A stretch of DNA of 64,000 nt, taken from Agrobacterium arsenijevicii. Its GTDB lineage: Bacteria > Pseudomonadota > Alphaproteobacteria > Rhizobiales > Rhizobiaceae. The notes beneath the pieces are model-generated. The model was not told the DNA's origin. It ran no database searches and worked only from the letters and a program-made list of their open reading frames with translations. Position numbers and translations under genes: made by a program. This document shows, in pieces, positions 43,494 through 52,963 of this stretch. Location: positions 1-64,000 of the forward strand of contig JWIT01000019.1 in NCBI GenBank assembly GCA_000949895.1, read 5' to 3'. The first letter of the stretch is position 1. Each line of letters begins with the position of its first letter.

Positions 43494-43976
43494 ATGGCCC
43501 CCAAAGGCAGCCAGCGCGTGGTGAACAAGATCGTTGCGGAAAACCGCAAGGCTCGCTTTAACTACGAAATCATCGACACCTATGAGGCAGGCCTCGTGCT
43601 GACCGGCACCGAGGTCAAGGCGCTGCGCGAAGGCAAGGCGAACATCGCCGAATCCTACGCGTCGGACGAGGGCGATGAAATCTGGCTCATCAATTCCCAT
43701 CTGCCGGAATACCTGCAGGCGAACCGGTTCAACCACGAGCCGCGCCGCCGCCGCAAGCTGCTGCTGAACAAGCGCGAGATCAACCGTCTGCGCGCCGGTA
43801 TCAACCGCGAAGGCATGACGCTGGTGCCGCTGAAGGTCTATTTCAACGAAAAGGGCCGCGCGAAACTGGAACTGGCGCTGGCCAAGGGCAAGAAACTGCA
43901 CGACAAGCGCGAGACGGAAAAAGAACGCGACTGGAACCGGCAGAAGTCCCGGCTGTTGAAGGGCAACAACGCTTAA
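43494..43976 (+). CDS. smpB: SsrA-binding protein SmpB
   Basis: A 160-residue RNA-binding protein needed for trans-translation: it brings tmRNA to stalled ribosomes. The OB-fold core [35 protein letters not shown] and [15 protein letters not shown] are classic, and the basic C-terminal tail ([20 protein letters not shown]) enters the ribosome. It lies downstream of dapA as in other rhizobia, but a terminator intervenes so it likely has its own promoter. Confidence 0.97.
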   Translation: MAPKGSQRVVNKIVAENRKARFNYEIIDTYEAGLVLTGTEVKALREGKANIAESYASDEGDEIWLINSHLPEYLQANRFNHEPRRRRKLLLNKREINRLRAGINREGMTLVPLKVYFNEKGRAKLELALAKGKKLHDKRETEKERDWNRQKSRLLKGNNA

Positions 43977-43984
43977 AGCTTACT

Positions 43985-44102
43985 CCCTCATTCCTGTGCT
44001 TGTCACAGGAATCCAGCCGCCGCGCGTCTGCGCGGCGAGAGGGTCGTTTCAGCCCAAGGACTTGGGCTGGCTAGATTCCTGTGACAAGCACAGGAATGAG
44101 GA
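43985..44102. repeat. mosaic palindromic repeat, family B copy 2 (RIME-like)
   Basis: 118 bases with the same inverted ends as copy 1 (CCCTCATTCCTGTG... / ...CACAGGAATGAGG), an internal GC-rich CCGCGCG...CGCGCGG-type stem and the AGCCCAA-ggac-TTGGGCT hairpin in the same order. It lies between the convergent smpB and globin-chemoreceptor genes. Confidence 0.92.
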
Positions 44103-44138
44103 GAGTGAGGATGCTTTCGCCTCTGGAATAGACCGCTC

Positions 44139-45638
44139 TCAAGCTGCCCTGTAAGTCCGCTCCACATAGGACGTCGACGCCGAAACGCTGAAGCGGCTGA
44201 CGAGGGCCGCAAGATTGGCGCTGACGTCGCTCAGATTATGCGTCGCCGCATTGGTTTCTTCCACCATTGCAGCGTTCTTCTGCGTCAGATTGTCCATGCT
44301 GTTGATGGCGGCGCTGATTTCCTGGATGCCGACGGACTGCTCCTGCGCCGCCTTGGTCAGCGAGGCGATATGCTCCTGAATATGATCCACCTTGTTGCCG
44401 ATGGTATTCAAGGATTCGCCTGTCTTGTTGACCAGCGAGACGCCCTGCATCACGTCCGCGGAGGATTTGGAGATGAGGGTCTTGATTTCCTTGGCGGCGT
44501 TGGCTGAACGCTGCGCCAGCTCGCGCACTTCCTGGGCAACGACGGCGAAACCCTTGCCCGCTTCACCGGCACGCGCGGCTTCCACACCGGCATTCAGCGC
44601 CAGAAGGTTGGTCTGGAACGAAATCTCGTCAATGACGGAGATGATCTGGGTGATCTTCTGCGGCGACTCCTCGATGGCGCCCATTGCTTTTACCGCTTCC
44701 GTCACCACATCCCGCGACCGCGCCGCCTCGACGGCCGAGCTTTCGACGATGGCCTTGGCCTCTTCGGAGCGCTGCGCCGAAAGCTTGGAAATGGTGGTGA
44801 TCTCCTCGACGGCGGCGGCGGTTTCCTCAAGGGCTGCGGCCTGCTGTTCCGTCCGGCGGGCCATGTCGTCGGTTGCCGATGTCAGTTCGCGGGTATTGCC
44901 GGAAATCTTGGTGGCTTCCTCGACGATCTGCGAAAATGCACTCGAGAGATTGCCGACCGCAGCGTTGAAATTGGCGACCAGCCCCTCGAATTGTGGTGCG
45001 GTCTTTTCCTTGATGCTGGAGGTGAGGTCGCCATTCGCCAGCTTGTTAAGGGCGCTGTTGAGCAGTTCGAGAACCTGCTCCTGCTCTTTCTTCATTTGCG
45101 CCTGCTGCGCCTCGACCTTCAGCCGCTCGGCGGCAAGCACGTCGAGGTAAACAGAAATTGAATAGTCCATGTCGAGAAGGGCGGCCTTGATCGTCACCGT
45201 CAGGGCGTCATTCAGCTTTTTGGCCTTCTTTTCCATGAAAAGGCCCTTCAATTCCGAATCAACAACGGCCTTGACGATGCCATCGAGCATCAGCGCATAA
45301 CCGCCAATATACCATCTCGGCTCCAGCCCCAGCCTTGCGTGGGTGCGGCCGATGGCGGTCACGGCGTCGGTATAGTCCGCATTGAAGGTGCCGGAGGCAA
45401 TTCTTGTCCAGTGTTTCAGCTGCATGCCCTTGGCATGCTGGACATGCGCGTCGTTCGCAAAGAACTTCGCCGTTTCCGGCACCGCGCGGGCCTTCGCATA
45501 AAAACGGTCGAGAGAGGCGTCGAGGGAGCCGGTGATGACGCCCTTCATGTCTGAAAGTTTTTGCCGTTGCTCTTGGCCAAGCCCCAGAAAATTCAGTCTT
45601 TCGTCGAGTTGTTGATTGGTTTTTACTTGGCCATGCAT
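44139..45638 (-). CDS. globin-coupled methyl-accepting chemotaxis protein (HemAT-like)
   Basis: A 499-residue soluble chemoreceptor with no membrane helix. Residues 1-165 are a globin sensor with the proximal haem His at H100 ([20 protein letters not shown]). A HAMP-like linker ([18 protein letters not shown]) precedes the signalling domain, whose hairpin tip is [43 protein letters not shown]. It should sense O2 (or another gas) and signal to CheA. The C-terminus lacks the NWETF-type CheR tether. Inserted between smpB and rpoZ on the opposite strand. Confidence 0.93.
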   Translation of the reverse strand: MHGQVKTNQQLDERLNFLGLGQEQRQKLSDMKGVITGSLDASLDRFYAKARAVPETAKFFANDAHVQHAKGMQLKHWTRIASGTFNADYTDAVTAIGRTHARLGLEPRWYIGGYALMLDGIVKAVVDSELKGLFMEKKAKKLNDALTVTIKAALLDMDYSISVYLDVLAAERLKVEAQQAQMKKEQEQVLELLNSALNKLANGDLTSSIKEKTAPQFEGLVANFNAAVGNLSSAFSQIVEEATKISGNTRELTSATDDMARRTEQQAAALEETAAAVEEITTISKLSAQRSEEAKAIVESSAVEAARSRDVVTEAVKAMGAIEESPQKITQIISVIDEISFQTNLLALNAGVEAARAGEAGKGFAVVAQEVRELAQRSANAAKEIKTLISKSSADVMQGVSLVNKTGESLNTIGNKVDHIQEHIASLTKAAQEQSVGIQEISAAINSMDNLTQKNAAMVEETNAATHNLSDVSANLAALVSRFSVSASTSYVERTYRAA

Positions 45639-45797
45639 GTCTGAACATCCTGATTTGACACCGAAATCACGTCGTTGGTGCCTTTGGGTGATTTAGACAC
45701 GCCTAAAATTAACCAAGATATAATTTTGACTGGCCGAATTTGATGTTTGTTAATTTTAAGGGGAATTTTGCGGCGGTGACACATGGCTGCGAGACCA

Positions 45798-45836
45798 AAC
45801 AAAAACGCGCCCGCCTTGCAGACGGACGCGTTCTCA
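45798..45836 (-). terminator. rho-independent terminator after the NYN-domain gene
   Basis: Minus-strand AACGCG...CGCGTT stem with an imperfect GC-rich interior (tccg..cggg) followed by TTTTGTTT, about 30 bases past the NYN stop. Confidence 0.65.
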
Positions 45837-45862
45837 TTGTGTCGGCGGCGTAAAGACCGGGA

Positions 45863-46432
45863 TCAGATCGTCTCGGGGCTTTCGACGTGCCGGGCAGGGC
45901 GCTCGTTCGGGTCACGCCCGATTTCGGCCTTCAACGTCATCAGATCAATGAAGTGATCGGCCTGCCTGCGCAGGTCGTCGGCGATCATTGCGGGCTGCGT
46001 GGCCATGGTGGAAACCACGGAAACCTTGCGGCCCTTGCGCTGAAGGGCGTCCACCAGCTTGGTGAAATCGCCGTCGCCGGAAAACAGAACCAGATGATCG
46101 ACGGTCTCGGACTGTTCCATGGCATCGACAGCAAGTTCGATATCCATGTTGCCCTTGATCTTGCGGCGGCCGAGAGCGTCGGTGAATTCCTTCGCCGGCT
46201 TCGTCACGACCTTGTAACCGTTATAATCCAGCCAATCGATTAGAGGACGGATCGAAGAATATTCCTGATCTTCGATCAATGCGGTGTAATAATAGGCGCG
46301 CAGCAGGTATCCGCGCTTCTGAAACGCCTTAAGAAGCTTGCGATAGTCAATATCGAACCCCAGGCTTTTAGATGCTGCATAAAGATTGGCTCCATCTATA
46401 AAGAGCGCAATTTTCTCCCGTGGATCGAACAT
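45863..46432 (-). CDS. NYN-domain (LabA/DUF88) protein
   Basis: A 189-residue protein starting MFDPREKIALFIDGANLYAA. The NYN nuclease fold has its acid cluster at FIDGAN, IKGNMDIELAVDAM and LVLFSGDGDFTKLVDAL (Asp residues of a PIN-like metal site). All the acids are present, so ribonuclease activity is plausible. ATG 46432 is chosen; the frame continues 27 codons upstream, but AAGGAATGGG and the domain start favour this one. Divergent from rpoZ. Confidence 0.85.
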   Translation of the reverse strand: MFDPREKIALFIDGANLYAASKSLGFDIDYRKLLKAFQKRGYLLRAYYYTALIEDQEYSSIRPLIDWLDYNGYKVVTKPAKEFTDALGRRKIKGNMDIELAVDAMEQSETVDHLVLFSGDGDFTKLVDALQRKGRKVSVVSTMATQPAMIADDLRRQADHFIDLMTLKAEIGRDPNERPARHVESPETI

Positions 46433-46825
46433 TCCATCCCATTCCTTTTTTGGAAAGGCCATTGTCTGGCTTTTATATCCGGTCGATAAAGCGAAAAAAT
46501 ATGTCGCATTCAACGAGTTTCGCGCATCGCCGTTGCGTTTTAAGTAAGCTACCTTCCCGCGTATTCCAAGACAAATTTGCTAGACAATTTGTTCCGGAGA
46601 CGCCAAACTTAGCGGATAAGGTGCCAAAAGACGCCAAAGACAGGAAAAACTTGAATTCCGCGGCTAATGGCTGTATCGGAAGCCGGACAGCATCGTCGCG
46701 AGAAATCATAAGTGTTTTTCGCAAAGCACGAGGCGCAGATTCAATAAGGTTAGAGTGGCCCTTGTGCATCCGCAAGAACGCACGGCACTTTGATCGGCGA
46801 CACCACGACCCATAAAGGACAGGCA
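46433..46825. promoter_or_regulatory. divergent region between the NYN gene and rpoZ
   Basis: About 390 bases without a credible gene, AT-rich in the middle (about 46480-46680). It should hold promoters for the NYN gene and rpoZ-rel. Confidence 0.4.
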
Positions 46826-47218
46826 ATGGCCCGCGTCACAGTAGAAGATTGCATTGATAAAGTAGACAACCGTTTCGAGCTGGTCCTTCTCGCAAGCCAC
46901 CGTGCGCGCCAGATTTCCCAGGGCTCGTCCATCACGGTTGACCGCGATAACGACAAGAACCCGGTTGTAGCGCTGCGCGAAATCGCCGACGAGATGCTTT
47001 CGCCCGACGACCTCAAGGAAGACCTCATCCATTCGCTGCAGAAGCATGTTGAAGTGGACGAGCCCGAGCCCGATCCGGTCACGCTCGCAGCCTCCGCTTC
47101 TGCCGATGGCGAAGACGACGACCAGCCGGAAACCGTTACTTTCGACCAGATGTCGGAAGAAGAACTGCTGGCCGGTATCGAAGGCCTTGTGCCGCCAGAG
47201 AAAAATGACGACTATTGA
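46826..47218 (+). CDS. rpoZ: RNA polymerase omega subunit
   Basis: A 130-residue omega subunit: [34 protein letters not shown] and [12 protein letters not shown] are the conserved core (residues 1-70), followed by the acidic tail typical of alphaproteobacteria. AAAGGAC lies eight bases before the ATG. Omega helps assemble beta' and forms part of a ppGpp site, fitting its position directly before rel. Confidence 0.97.
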   Translation: MARVTVEDCIDKVDNRFELVLLASHRARQISQGSSITVDRDNDKNPVVALREIADEMLSPDDLKEDLIHSLQKHVEVDEPEPDPVTLAASASADGEDDDQPETVTFDQMSEEELLAGIEGLVPPEKNDDY

Positions 47219-47227
47219 TCTGACTTT

Positions 47228-47275
47228 ATGACGCCATGACAGCCGGTGGTTACCGTCTGTCAATATTTGCCGTCA
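47228..47275 (+). promoter_or_regulatory. hairpin between rpoZ and rel
   Basis: GACAGcCGGT-ggtt-ACCGtCTGTC is a 10-bp stem with one mismatch, flanked by TGACG and CGTCA that could extend it. No T tract follows. It could be an RNA processing or mRNA stability element in the rpoZ-rel transcript. Confidence 0.4.
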
Positions 47276-47349
47276 TAATCTGATCCCTATTGATGCAGCA
47301 TTGTGCGCCGACCCCAAGGTTGGCGCGCTTTCTTTTTGTGGAATATCGC

Positions 47350-49584
47350 ATGATGCGGCAGTACGAACTCGTTGAGCGGGTTCAAAAATATAAACCGGAT
47401 GCGAATGAGGCCCTGCTGAACAAGGCCTATGTTTATGCCATGCAGAAACATGGCCAGCAAAAGCGGGCCAATGGCGACCCCTATATCTCGCATCCGCTGG
47501 AAGTTGCCGCCATCCTGACGGAAATGCATCTCGACGAATCGACCATCGCTGTTGCGCTGCTGCACGATACGATCGAGGACACCACCGCCACCCGTGCTGA
47601 AATCGACGAGCTTTTCGGCGAAGACATCGGCAGGCTGGTGGAGGGGCTCACCAAGCTCAAGAAGCTCGATCTCGTTACCCGCAAGGCCAAGCAGGCCGAA
47701 AACCTGCGCAAGCTGCTGCTTGCCATTTCCGACGACGTGCGCGTTCTTCTGGTCAAGCTCGCCGACCGCCTGCACAACATGCGCACCATGGAATATATGC
47801 CGGCTGACAAGCGCAGCCGCATTTCCGAAGAGACCATGGAAATCTATGCGCCGCTTGCCGGCCGCATGGGCATGCAGGATATGCGCGACGAGCTGGAGGA
47901 CCTGTCCTTCCGTTATCTCAATCCGGAAGCCTATGAGACGGTGACCAACCGCCTGCAGGAACTGGAAACGCGCAACGAAGGGCTCATCAAGAAGATCGAG
48001 GACGAGTTGCGTGAGCTTCTCGTGGCGAACGGCCTGATCGGGGCCAACGTCAAGGGGCGTCAGAAGAAGCCCTATTCAGTATTCCGCAAGATGCAGTCGA
48101 AGTCGCTCTCCTTCGAGCAGCTTTCCGACGTCTACGGTTTTCGCATTCTGGTGGACGATATTCCCTCCTGCTACCGGGCGCTGGGCATCGTGCACACCCG
48201 CTGGCGCGTGGTGCCGGGCCGCTTCAAGGATTATATCTCCACACCGAAGCAGAACGACTACCGTTCCATCCACACCACCATCGTTGGCCCTTCGCGCCAG
48301 CGTATCGAGCTGCAACTGCGCACCAAGCGCATGCACGAGATCGCCGAATTCGGCATCGCCGCCCATGCGCTTTACAAGGACGGCGAAAACGGGGAGGGCG
48401 ATCTGCTCTCCAAGGAGTCGAACGCCTATTCGTGGCTGCGCCACACCATCGAATCGCTGGCCGAAGGCGACAGCCCGGAAGAGTTCCTCGAACACACCAA
48501 GCTGGAACTGTTCCAGGACCAGGTGTTCTGCTTCACGCCCAAGGGCAAGCTGATTGCGCTGCCGCGTGGCGCCACGCCCATCGATTTCGCCTATGCGGTG
48601 CATACCAACATTGGCGATACGACCGTTGGCGCCAAGATCAACGGGCGGATCATGCCGCTCGTGACCCGGCTCAACAACGGCGACGAGGTGGAGATCATCC
48701 GCTCGGGCGTGCAGGTGCCGCCTGCCGCATGGGAAGAGGTGGTGGTGACGGGCAAGGCCCGCTCGGCCATCCGCCGCGCCACCCGTATGGCGATCCGCAA
48801 GCAATATTCCGGCCTCGGCTATCGTATTCTCGAGCGCACCTTCGAGCGCGCCGGCAAGGCCTTCTCGCGGGAAGCCCTGAAGCCCGTGCTGCATCGTCTG
48901 GCGCAGAAGGATGTGGAAGACGCGATCGCTGCCGTCGGGCGCGGTGAGGTTTCCTCGCTCGATGTGCTGCGTGCGGTCTATCCGGATTATCAGGACGAGC
49001 GCGTCACGGTGAAGATGACCGGCGACGACGGCTGGTTCAACATGCGCAGCGCTTCCGGCATGGTCTTCAAGATCCCCGGAAAGTCGCGCTCCGTTCTGGA
49101 GGACGATGGCGCGGCCGAAATGCTGGATGGGCCGGACCCGCTGCCCATCCGTGGTCTTTCCGGCAATGTCGACGTGCATTTCGGTGCAGCCGGCGCCGTT
49201 CCCGGTGACCGCATCGTCGGCATCATGGAAAAAGGTAAGGGCATCACCATATATCCCATTCAGGCGCCGGCGCTGCAGCGTTTCGATGATGAGCCGGAGC
49301 GCTGGATCGATGTCCGCTGGGATCTCGACGAGGCGAACAAGTCGCGCTTTATGGCGCGGGTGATGATCAATGCGCTGAACGAGCCGGGCACGCTCGCCTC
49401 GGTGGCGCAATCGATCGCGACGCTGGATGTCAACATCCGTGGTCTCAACATGGTCCGCATCGGCACGGATTTCTCCGAGCTGGCGCTGGATGTCGAGGTC
49501 TGGGATTTGCGGCAATTGAATCAGCTGTTGTCGCAGCTGAAAGACCTCGATTGCGTCTCTACGGTCACTCGTGCCTTCGATTGA
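47350..49584 (+). CDS. rel: bifunctional (p)ppGpp synthetase/hydrolase
   Basis: A 744-residue Rel/SpoT protein. The HD hydrolase (about 25-180) shows ALLHDTIEDTTAT. The synthetase (about 235-350) shows GRQKKPYSVFRKMQ and YGFRILVDDIPSCYRALG, and its RFKD motif is the RxKD form found in bifunctional enzymes (monofunctional RelA has ExDD). The TGS domain is at DQVFCFTPKGKLIALPRGATPIDFAYAVHT, and the C-terminal ACT domain at MVRIGTDFSELALDVEV. It makes and degrades (p)ppGpp in nutrient stress. Start ATG 47350 (MMRQYELVERVQKY). Confidence 0.97.
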   Translation: MMRQYELVERVQKYKPDANEALLNKAYVYAMQKHGQQKRANGDPYISHPLEVAAILTEMHLDESTIAVALLHDTIEDTTATRAEIDELFGEDIGRLVEGLTKLKKLDLVTRKAKQAENLRKLLLAISDDVRVLLVKLADRLHNMRTMEYMPADKRSRISEETMEIYAPLAGRMGMQDMRDELEDLSFRYLNPEAYETVTNRLQELETRNEGLIKKIEDELRELLVANGLIGANVKGRQKKPYSVFRKMQSKSLSFEQLSDVYGFRILVDDIPSCYRALGIVHTRWRVVPGRFKDYISTPKQNDYRSIHTTIVGPSRQRIELQLRTKRMHEIAEFGIAAHALYKDGENGEGDLLSKESNAYSWLRHTIESLAEGDSPEEFLEHTKLELFQDQVFCFTPKGKLIALPRGATPIDFAYAVHTNIGDTTVGAKINGRIMPLVTRLNNGDEVEIIRSGVQVPPAAWEEVVVTGKARSAIRRATRMAIRKQYSGLGYRILERTFERAGKAFSREALKPVLHRLAQKDVEDAIAAVGRGEVSSLDVLRAVYPDYQDERVTVKMTGDDGWFNMRSASGMVFKIPGKSRSVLEDDGAAEMLDGPDPLPIRGLSGNVDVHFGAAGAVPGDRIVGIMEKGKGITIYPIQAPALQRFDDEPERWIDVRWDLDEANKSRFMARVMINALNEPGTLASVAQSIATLDVNIRGLNMVRIGTDFSELALDVEVWDLRQLNQLLSQLKDLDCVSTVTRAFD

Positions 49585-49780
49585 GGCATTTTTGATCATT
49601 CGCACATTCCAAAAGGCCGACGCTATGCGCTGAATGCATGGCAGCGGCCTTTTCCTGTCTCTGGTCGCAGGTGTGGTTTGCGACTATCTTCCTTTCAGAA
49701 ATTGAAAACGGAAAACGCGGCGTGCCGGTGGTCCTTCACCGATGAGAAACGCCATTTCCAAACTGAAAGGACATGAAATC

Positions 49781-49927
49781 ATGTTTACTCCGCTTCGCAA
49801 GATCGCCCGTGCAGTTCGTGGCAAGACGACCCAGGAACGCGAATTCGAATATCTCAGCGGCTCCGTGTCGAATGTCGACCTCGAGTTCCGTCAGCGCGAA
49901 ATCGACCGCGGCCTGTTCCGCCGGTAA
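49781..49927 (+). CDS. DUF3563-family small protein, 48 residues
   Basis: MFTPLRKIARAVRGKTTQER then EFEYLSGSVSNVDLEFRQREIDRGLF matches the short DUF3563 pattern (conserved YL..S.D..DLE.R.R.). AAAGGACA lies about ten bases before the ATG. Function unknown; found mainly in alpha- and betaproteobacteria. An in-frame ATG at 49742 is the alternative start. Confidence 0.75.
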   Translation: MFTPLRKIARAVRGKTTQEREFEYLSGSVSNVDLEFRQREIDRGLFRR

Positions 49928-50225
49928 TGCACTCAGCGCATGGCAGCCCTTCGCCATGCGTATGCGGTTCGCAAGATTTGCGGCCATTGTAGCCCGGTCT
50001 CACGGGCTGCGTCATAAGAATGTATGCGGATGCACGCCCATGAGCGGGCATCCGGTGTGAGGCCGCCCCTTTGCGGATGGCCTTTGTCTCGCGGCGCCGC
50101 GCCATGATAAGCGCCTGCGCCCGCCCGGCTTCCACACGCAAAACCGCATGCACAATGCGTTCGCCGCAGCTGAATGTGGCTTTGTGCCTCTTGGCGGCAC
50201 CGGAACGATGAAATAGACTGCCGCC
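49928..50225. other. 298-bp intergenic region
   Basis: Nothing recognisable beyond short GC-rich hairpins; no RNA gene identified. Confidence 0.35.
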
Positions 50226-50804
50226 ATGCCGTTTCGCCGCCGTGAACCTGTTGGTTTTTCAGAGAAGATTCGCGACCTCTTTTGGCCGCGCACGGGTTTT
50301 ACCCGTTCGCTGCGCTATATGAAGCTGCGTCTCCTGCGGCTTTCCGCGTCTCCGCATTCGATTGCCGCTGGCGTTGCGCTGGGTATCGGCGTGGCGTGGA
50401 CGCCGTTTCTCGGTGTTCATATCATCATCGCCATGGCGCTCGGTTTCCTCATGCGCGTCAATCTCGTCGCGGCCGCACTCGGCACCACCTTTGCCAATCC
50501 CCTGACATTTCCGTTCATATGGGCATCCACCTGGGAACTGGGGCACTTCCTCCTCGGGCGCCAGAAGGAGGCGGGGGCGGCACATGTGGATTTCGTCGCG
50601 CTGTTCAACCATCTCGAATTCCGGCAGATATGGACGCCGGTGCTGGAACCCATGACCGTCGGCGCGCTTCTTCCCGCGACCGTCAGTGCAGTCATCGCCT
50701 ATGTCGTCGTCTACAGCCTCATCAGCGGCTTCCAGCGCCGCAAGATGGAAAATCTCGCGCACCGCGCCGCCAACAAGAATGCGTCTCTGGAGATGTTGAA
50801 ATGA
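50226..50804 (+). CDS. DUF2062 membrane protein
   Basis: A 192-residue protein with three or four hydrophobic segments. The family core [33 protein letters not shown] and [30 protein letters not shown] is clear. Its stop overlaps the acpS start (ATGA). Function unknown; this gene is a usual neighbour of acpS-lepB in rhizobia. Confidence 0.9.
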   Translation: MPFRRREPVGFSEKIRDLFWPRTGFTRSLRYMKLRLLRLSASPHSIAAGVALGIGVAWTPFLGVHIIIAMALGFLMRVNLVAAALGTTFANPLTFPFIWASTWELGHFLLGRQKEAGAAHVDFVALFNHLEFRQIWTPVLEPMTVGALLPATVSAVIAYVVVYSLISGFQRRKMENLAHRAANKNASLEMLK

Positions 50805-51205
50805 TCCTTGGATTGGGCAGCGACCTGATCGATATCCGCCGCGTTGAACATTCGCTCACCCGTTTCGGCGAACGTTTCACGCATCGCTGTTTCACCGATA
50901 TCGAGCGCGCCAAATCCGATGGCCGCAAGAACCGCGCCGCATCCTATGCCAAGCGTTTCGCCGCCAAGGAGGCCTGTTCCAAGGCGCTCGGAACCGGTCT
51001 TGCAAACGGCGTTTTCTGGAAGGACATGGGGGTCGTCAATCTCCCGGGCGGCAAGCCGACCATGTTGCTCACCAACGGTGCAGCGGAAAGGCTGGCGGCC
51101 ATGCTGCCCGCCGGTCACCGCGCCAATATCCATCTGACGATCACGGACGACTTCCCCTACGCTCAGGCATTTGTGATTATCGAGGCGCTTGCCGTGAGCG
51201 ACTGA
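50801..51205 (+). CDS. acpS: holo-[acyl-carrier-protein] synthase
   Basis: A 134-residue phosphopantetheinyl transferase that activates ACP with coenzyme A. Conserved [15 protein letters not shown] (here [19 protein letters not shown]) and [16 protein letters not shown] hold the Mg-binding Asp and Glu. Starts inside the DUF2062 stop codon (translational coupling). Confidence 0.97.
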   Translation: MILGLGSDLIDIRRVEHSLTRFGERFTHRCFTDIERAKSDGRKNRAASYAKRFAAKEACSKALGTGLANGVFWKDMGVVNLPGGKPTMLLTNGAAERLAAMLPAGHRANIHLTITDDFPYAQAFVIIEALAVSD

Positions 51206-51415
51206 AACCGCAGGCTGCCGCAATGGCGGCCTATTTGCAGGCGTATGACAGAAGCGCTTCCCTTCGGGCTGGAAAGGTTCTAGAGAAGTCGCAGAAATAT
51301 GAAAGCGTTGCAGGCTGCGTGAAAATCGCTTCACCCGCCGCAAACGCGACCAGACAACGGCCCGGATATCTTCGTAAAATCGCAGGAACCGGTAAACAAT
51401 CAGGCAGGTCTTTAA
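51206..51415. promoter_or_regulatory. 210-bp gap between acpS and lepB
   Basis: No gene. It may contain a promoter for the lepB-rnc-era run; a CAGGTC ribosome site precedes the lepB GTG. Confidence 0.35.
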
Positions 51416-52162
51416 GTGTCCGAAAAAGCTGAAAAGAAGCAGAACGCCCTCTGGGAAAACGTCAAGGTCATCATTCAGGCGCTGCTGCTGGCCATGGTCA
51501 TCCGCACAGTTCTGTTCCAGCCCTTCACGATCCCATCAGGCTCGATGATGCCGACGCTGCTGGTGGGTGACTATCTTTTTGTCAACAAGTTCTCCTACGG
51601 CTATTCGAAATATTCGCTGCCCTTTTCTCCGAACCTGTTTTCGGGCCGTATTCTCGAATTCAGCAAGCCCAAGCGTGGCGATGTCGTGGTGTTCCGCCTG
51701 CCGCCCAATCCTGAAGTCGATTACATCAAGCGTCTCGTCGGCTTGCCCGGTGACCGCGTCCAGGTGACGAACGGCGTGCTGTTCATCAACGGCCAGCCGG
51801 TTCCAAAGCAACCCGACGGCACCTTCACCTCCGATTACCGTGCCGATCCGGGCGCCAATGTGCCGGTTTTCCGCGAAACGCTGGATAATGGCGTCACCTA
51901 CGACACGCTCGATCAGTCGCCCGATTCGCGCGGCGACAACACCCGCGAATTCCTGGTGCCGGAAGGCCATTATTTCATGATGGGCGATAACCGCGACAAT
52001 TCGCTCGACAGCCGTTTCGACGTCGGTTTTGTGCCGGAAGAAAACCTGATCGGCCGCGCCAGCGTCATCTTCTTCTCGCTGGGTAACGACACGCCGTTCA
52101 GCCGCATCTGGGACTGGCCGTCCAACATGCGCTGGGACCGTCTCTTCAAGGTTGTCGGATGA
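51416..52162 (+). CDS. lepB: signal peptidase I
   Basis: A 248-residue inner-membrane protease that removes signal peptides. One membrane helix (residues 15-33) precedes the catalytic Ser in TIPSGSMMPTLLVGDYLFVNK; the Lys of the dyad is in DYIKRLVGLPGD; box E is FMMGDNRDNSLDSR. GTG start. Its stop overlaps the rnc ATG. Confidence 0.97.
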   Translation: MSEKAEKKQNALWENVKVIIQALLLAMVIRTVLFQPFTIPSGSMMPTLLVGDYLFVNKFSYGYSKYSLPFSPNLFSGRILEFSKPKRGDVVVFRLPPNPEVDYIKRLVGLPGDRVQVTNGVLFINGQPVPKQPDGTFTSDYRADPGANVPVFRETLDNGVTYDTLDQSPDSRGDNTREFLVPEGHYFMMGDNRDNSLDSRFDVGFVPEENLIGRASVIFFSLGNDTPFSRIWDWPSNMRWDRLFKVVG

Positions 52163-52878
52163 GCAAGACCAAGCCGCTTTCGATTGCGGAGATTTCCCGT
52201 CTCGAAGCGTTGATCGGATATGAATTCAAGGAAAAGGCCCGGCTCGACCGGGCCTTGACCCATGCGAGTGCCCGTTCCGCTGCGGCCGGCAATTACGAGC
52301 GGCTGGAATTTTTAGGGGATCGCGTTCTCGGCCTTTGCGTTGCCGAATTGCTGTTCTCCACCTTCCGCCACGCCAGCGAAGGCGAGCTTTCCGTTCGTCT
52401 GAACCAGCTCGTCAGCGCTGAATCCTGCGCCGCGATCGGCGACGAGATGGGCCTGCACAACTTCATCCGCACCGGATCGGACGTGAAGAAGCTGACCGGC
52501 AAGGCGATGCTGAACGTGCGCGCCGATGTGGTCGAGAGCCTCATCGCCACCATCTATCTGGATGGCGGGCTGGAAGCGTCCCGCAAGTTCATTCTGAAAT
52601 ACTGGCAGGGCCGCGCGACCAGCGTGGATGCCGGGCGGCGCGACGCCAAGACCGAGTTGCAGGAATGGGCGCATGCTAGATTTGCGGTTACGCCCGCTTA
52701 TCGGGTTGACGATCGCTCCGGACCGGATCACGATCCCAGCTTCACCGTAACGGTGGAAATTCCCGGCGTGAAGCCGGAAACCGGCGTCGAGCGCTCCAAG
52801 CGCGCGGCCGAACAGGTGGCGGCAACAAGATTGCTGGAACGCGAAGGCGTCTGGCAGAAAAGCACCACCCGAACCTGA
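52159..52878 (+). CDS. rnc: ribonuclease III
   Basis: A 239-residue double-strand RNA endonuclease. The catalytic signature ERLEFLGDRVLGL (residues 46-58) and VVESLIATIYLDGGLEASRKF carry the metal-binding Glu and Asp. The dsRNA-binding domain (about 155-225) ends VERSKRAAEQVAATRLL. It processes rRNA and regulatory RNAs. ATGA overlap with lepB. Confidence 0.97.
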   Translation: MSKTKPLSIAEISRLEALIGYEFKEKARLDRALTHASARSAAAGNYERLEFLGDRVLGLCVAELLFSTFRHASEGELSVRLNQLVSAESCAAIGDEMGLHNFIRTGSDVKKLTGKAMLNVRADVVESLIATIYLDGGLEASRKFILKYWQGRATSVDAGRRDAKTELQEWAHARFAVTPAYRVDDRSGPDHDPSFTVTVEIPGVKPETGVERSKRAAEQVAATRLLEREGVWQKSTTRT

Positions 52879-52963
52879 GCACCCGACAAAAGGGTGCTGC
52901 AATCGAGCGCATGGCGGACCCTTGTGGCCGCATGTTGAATACCTCAGACCTTGAATGGATATC

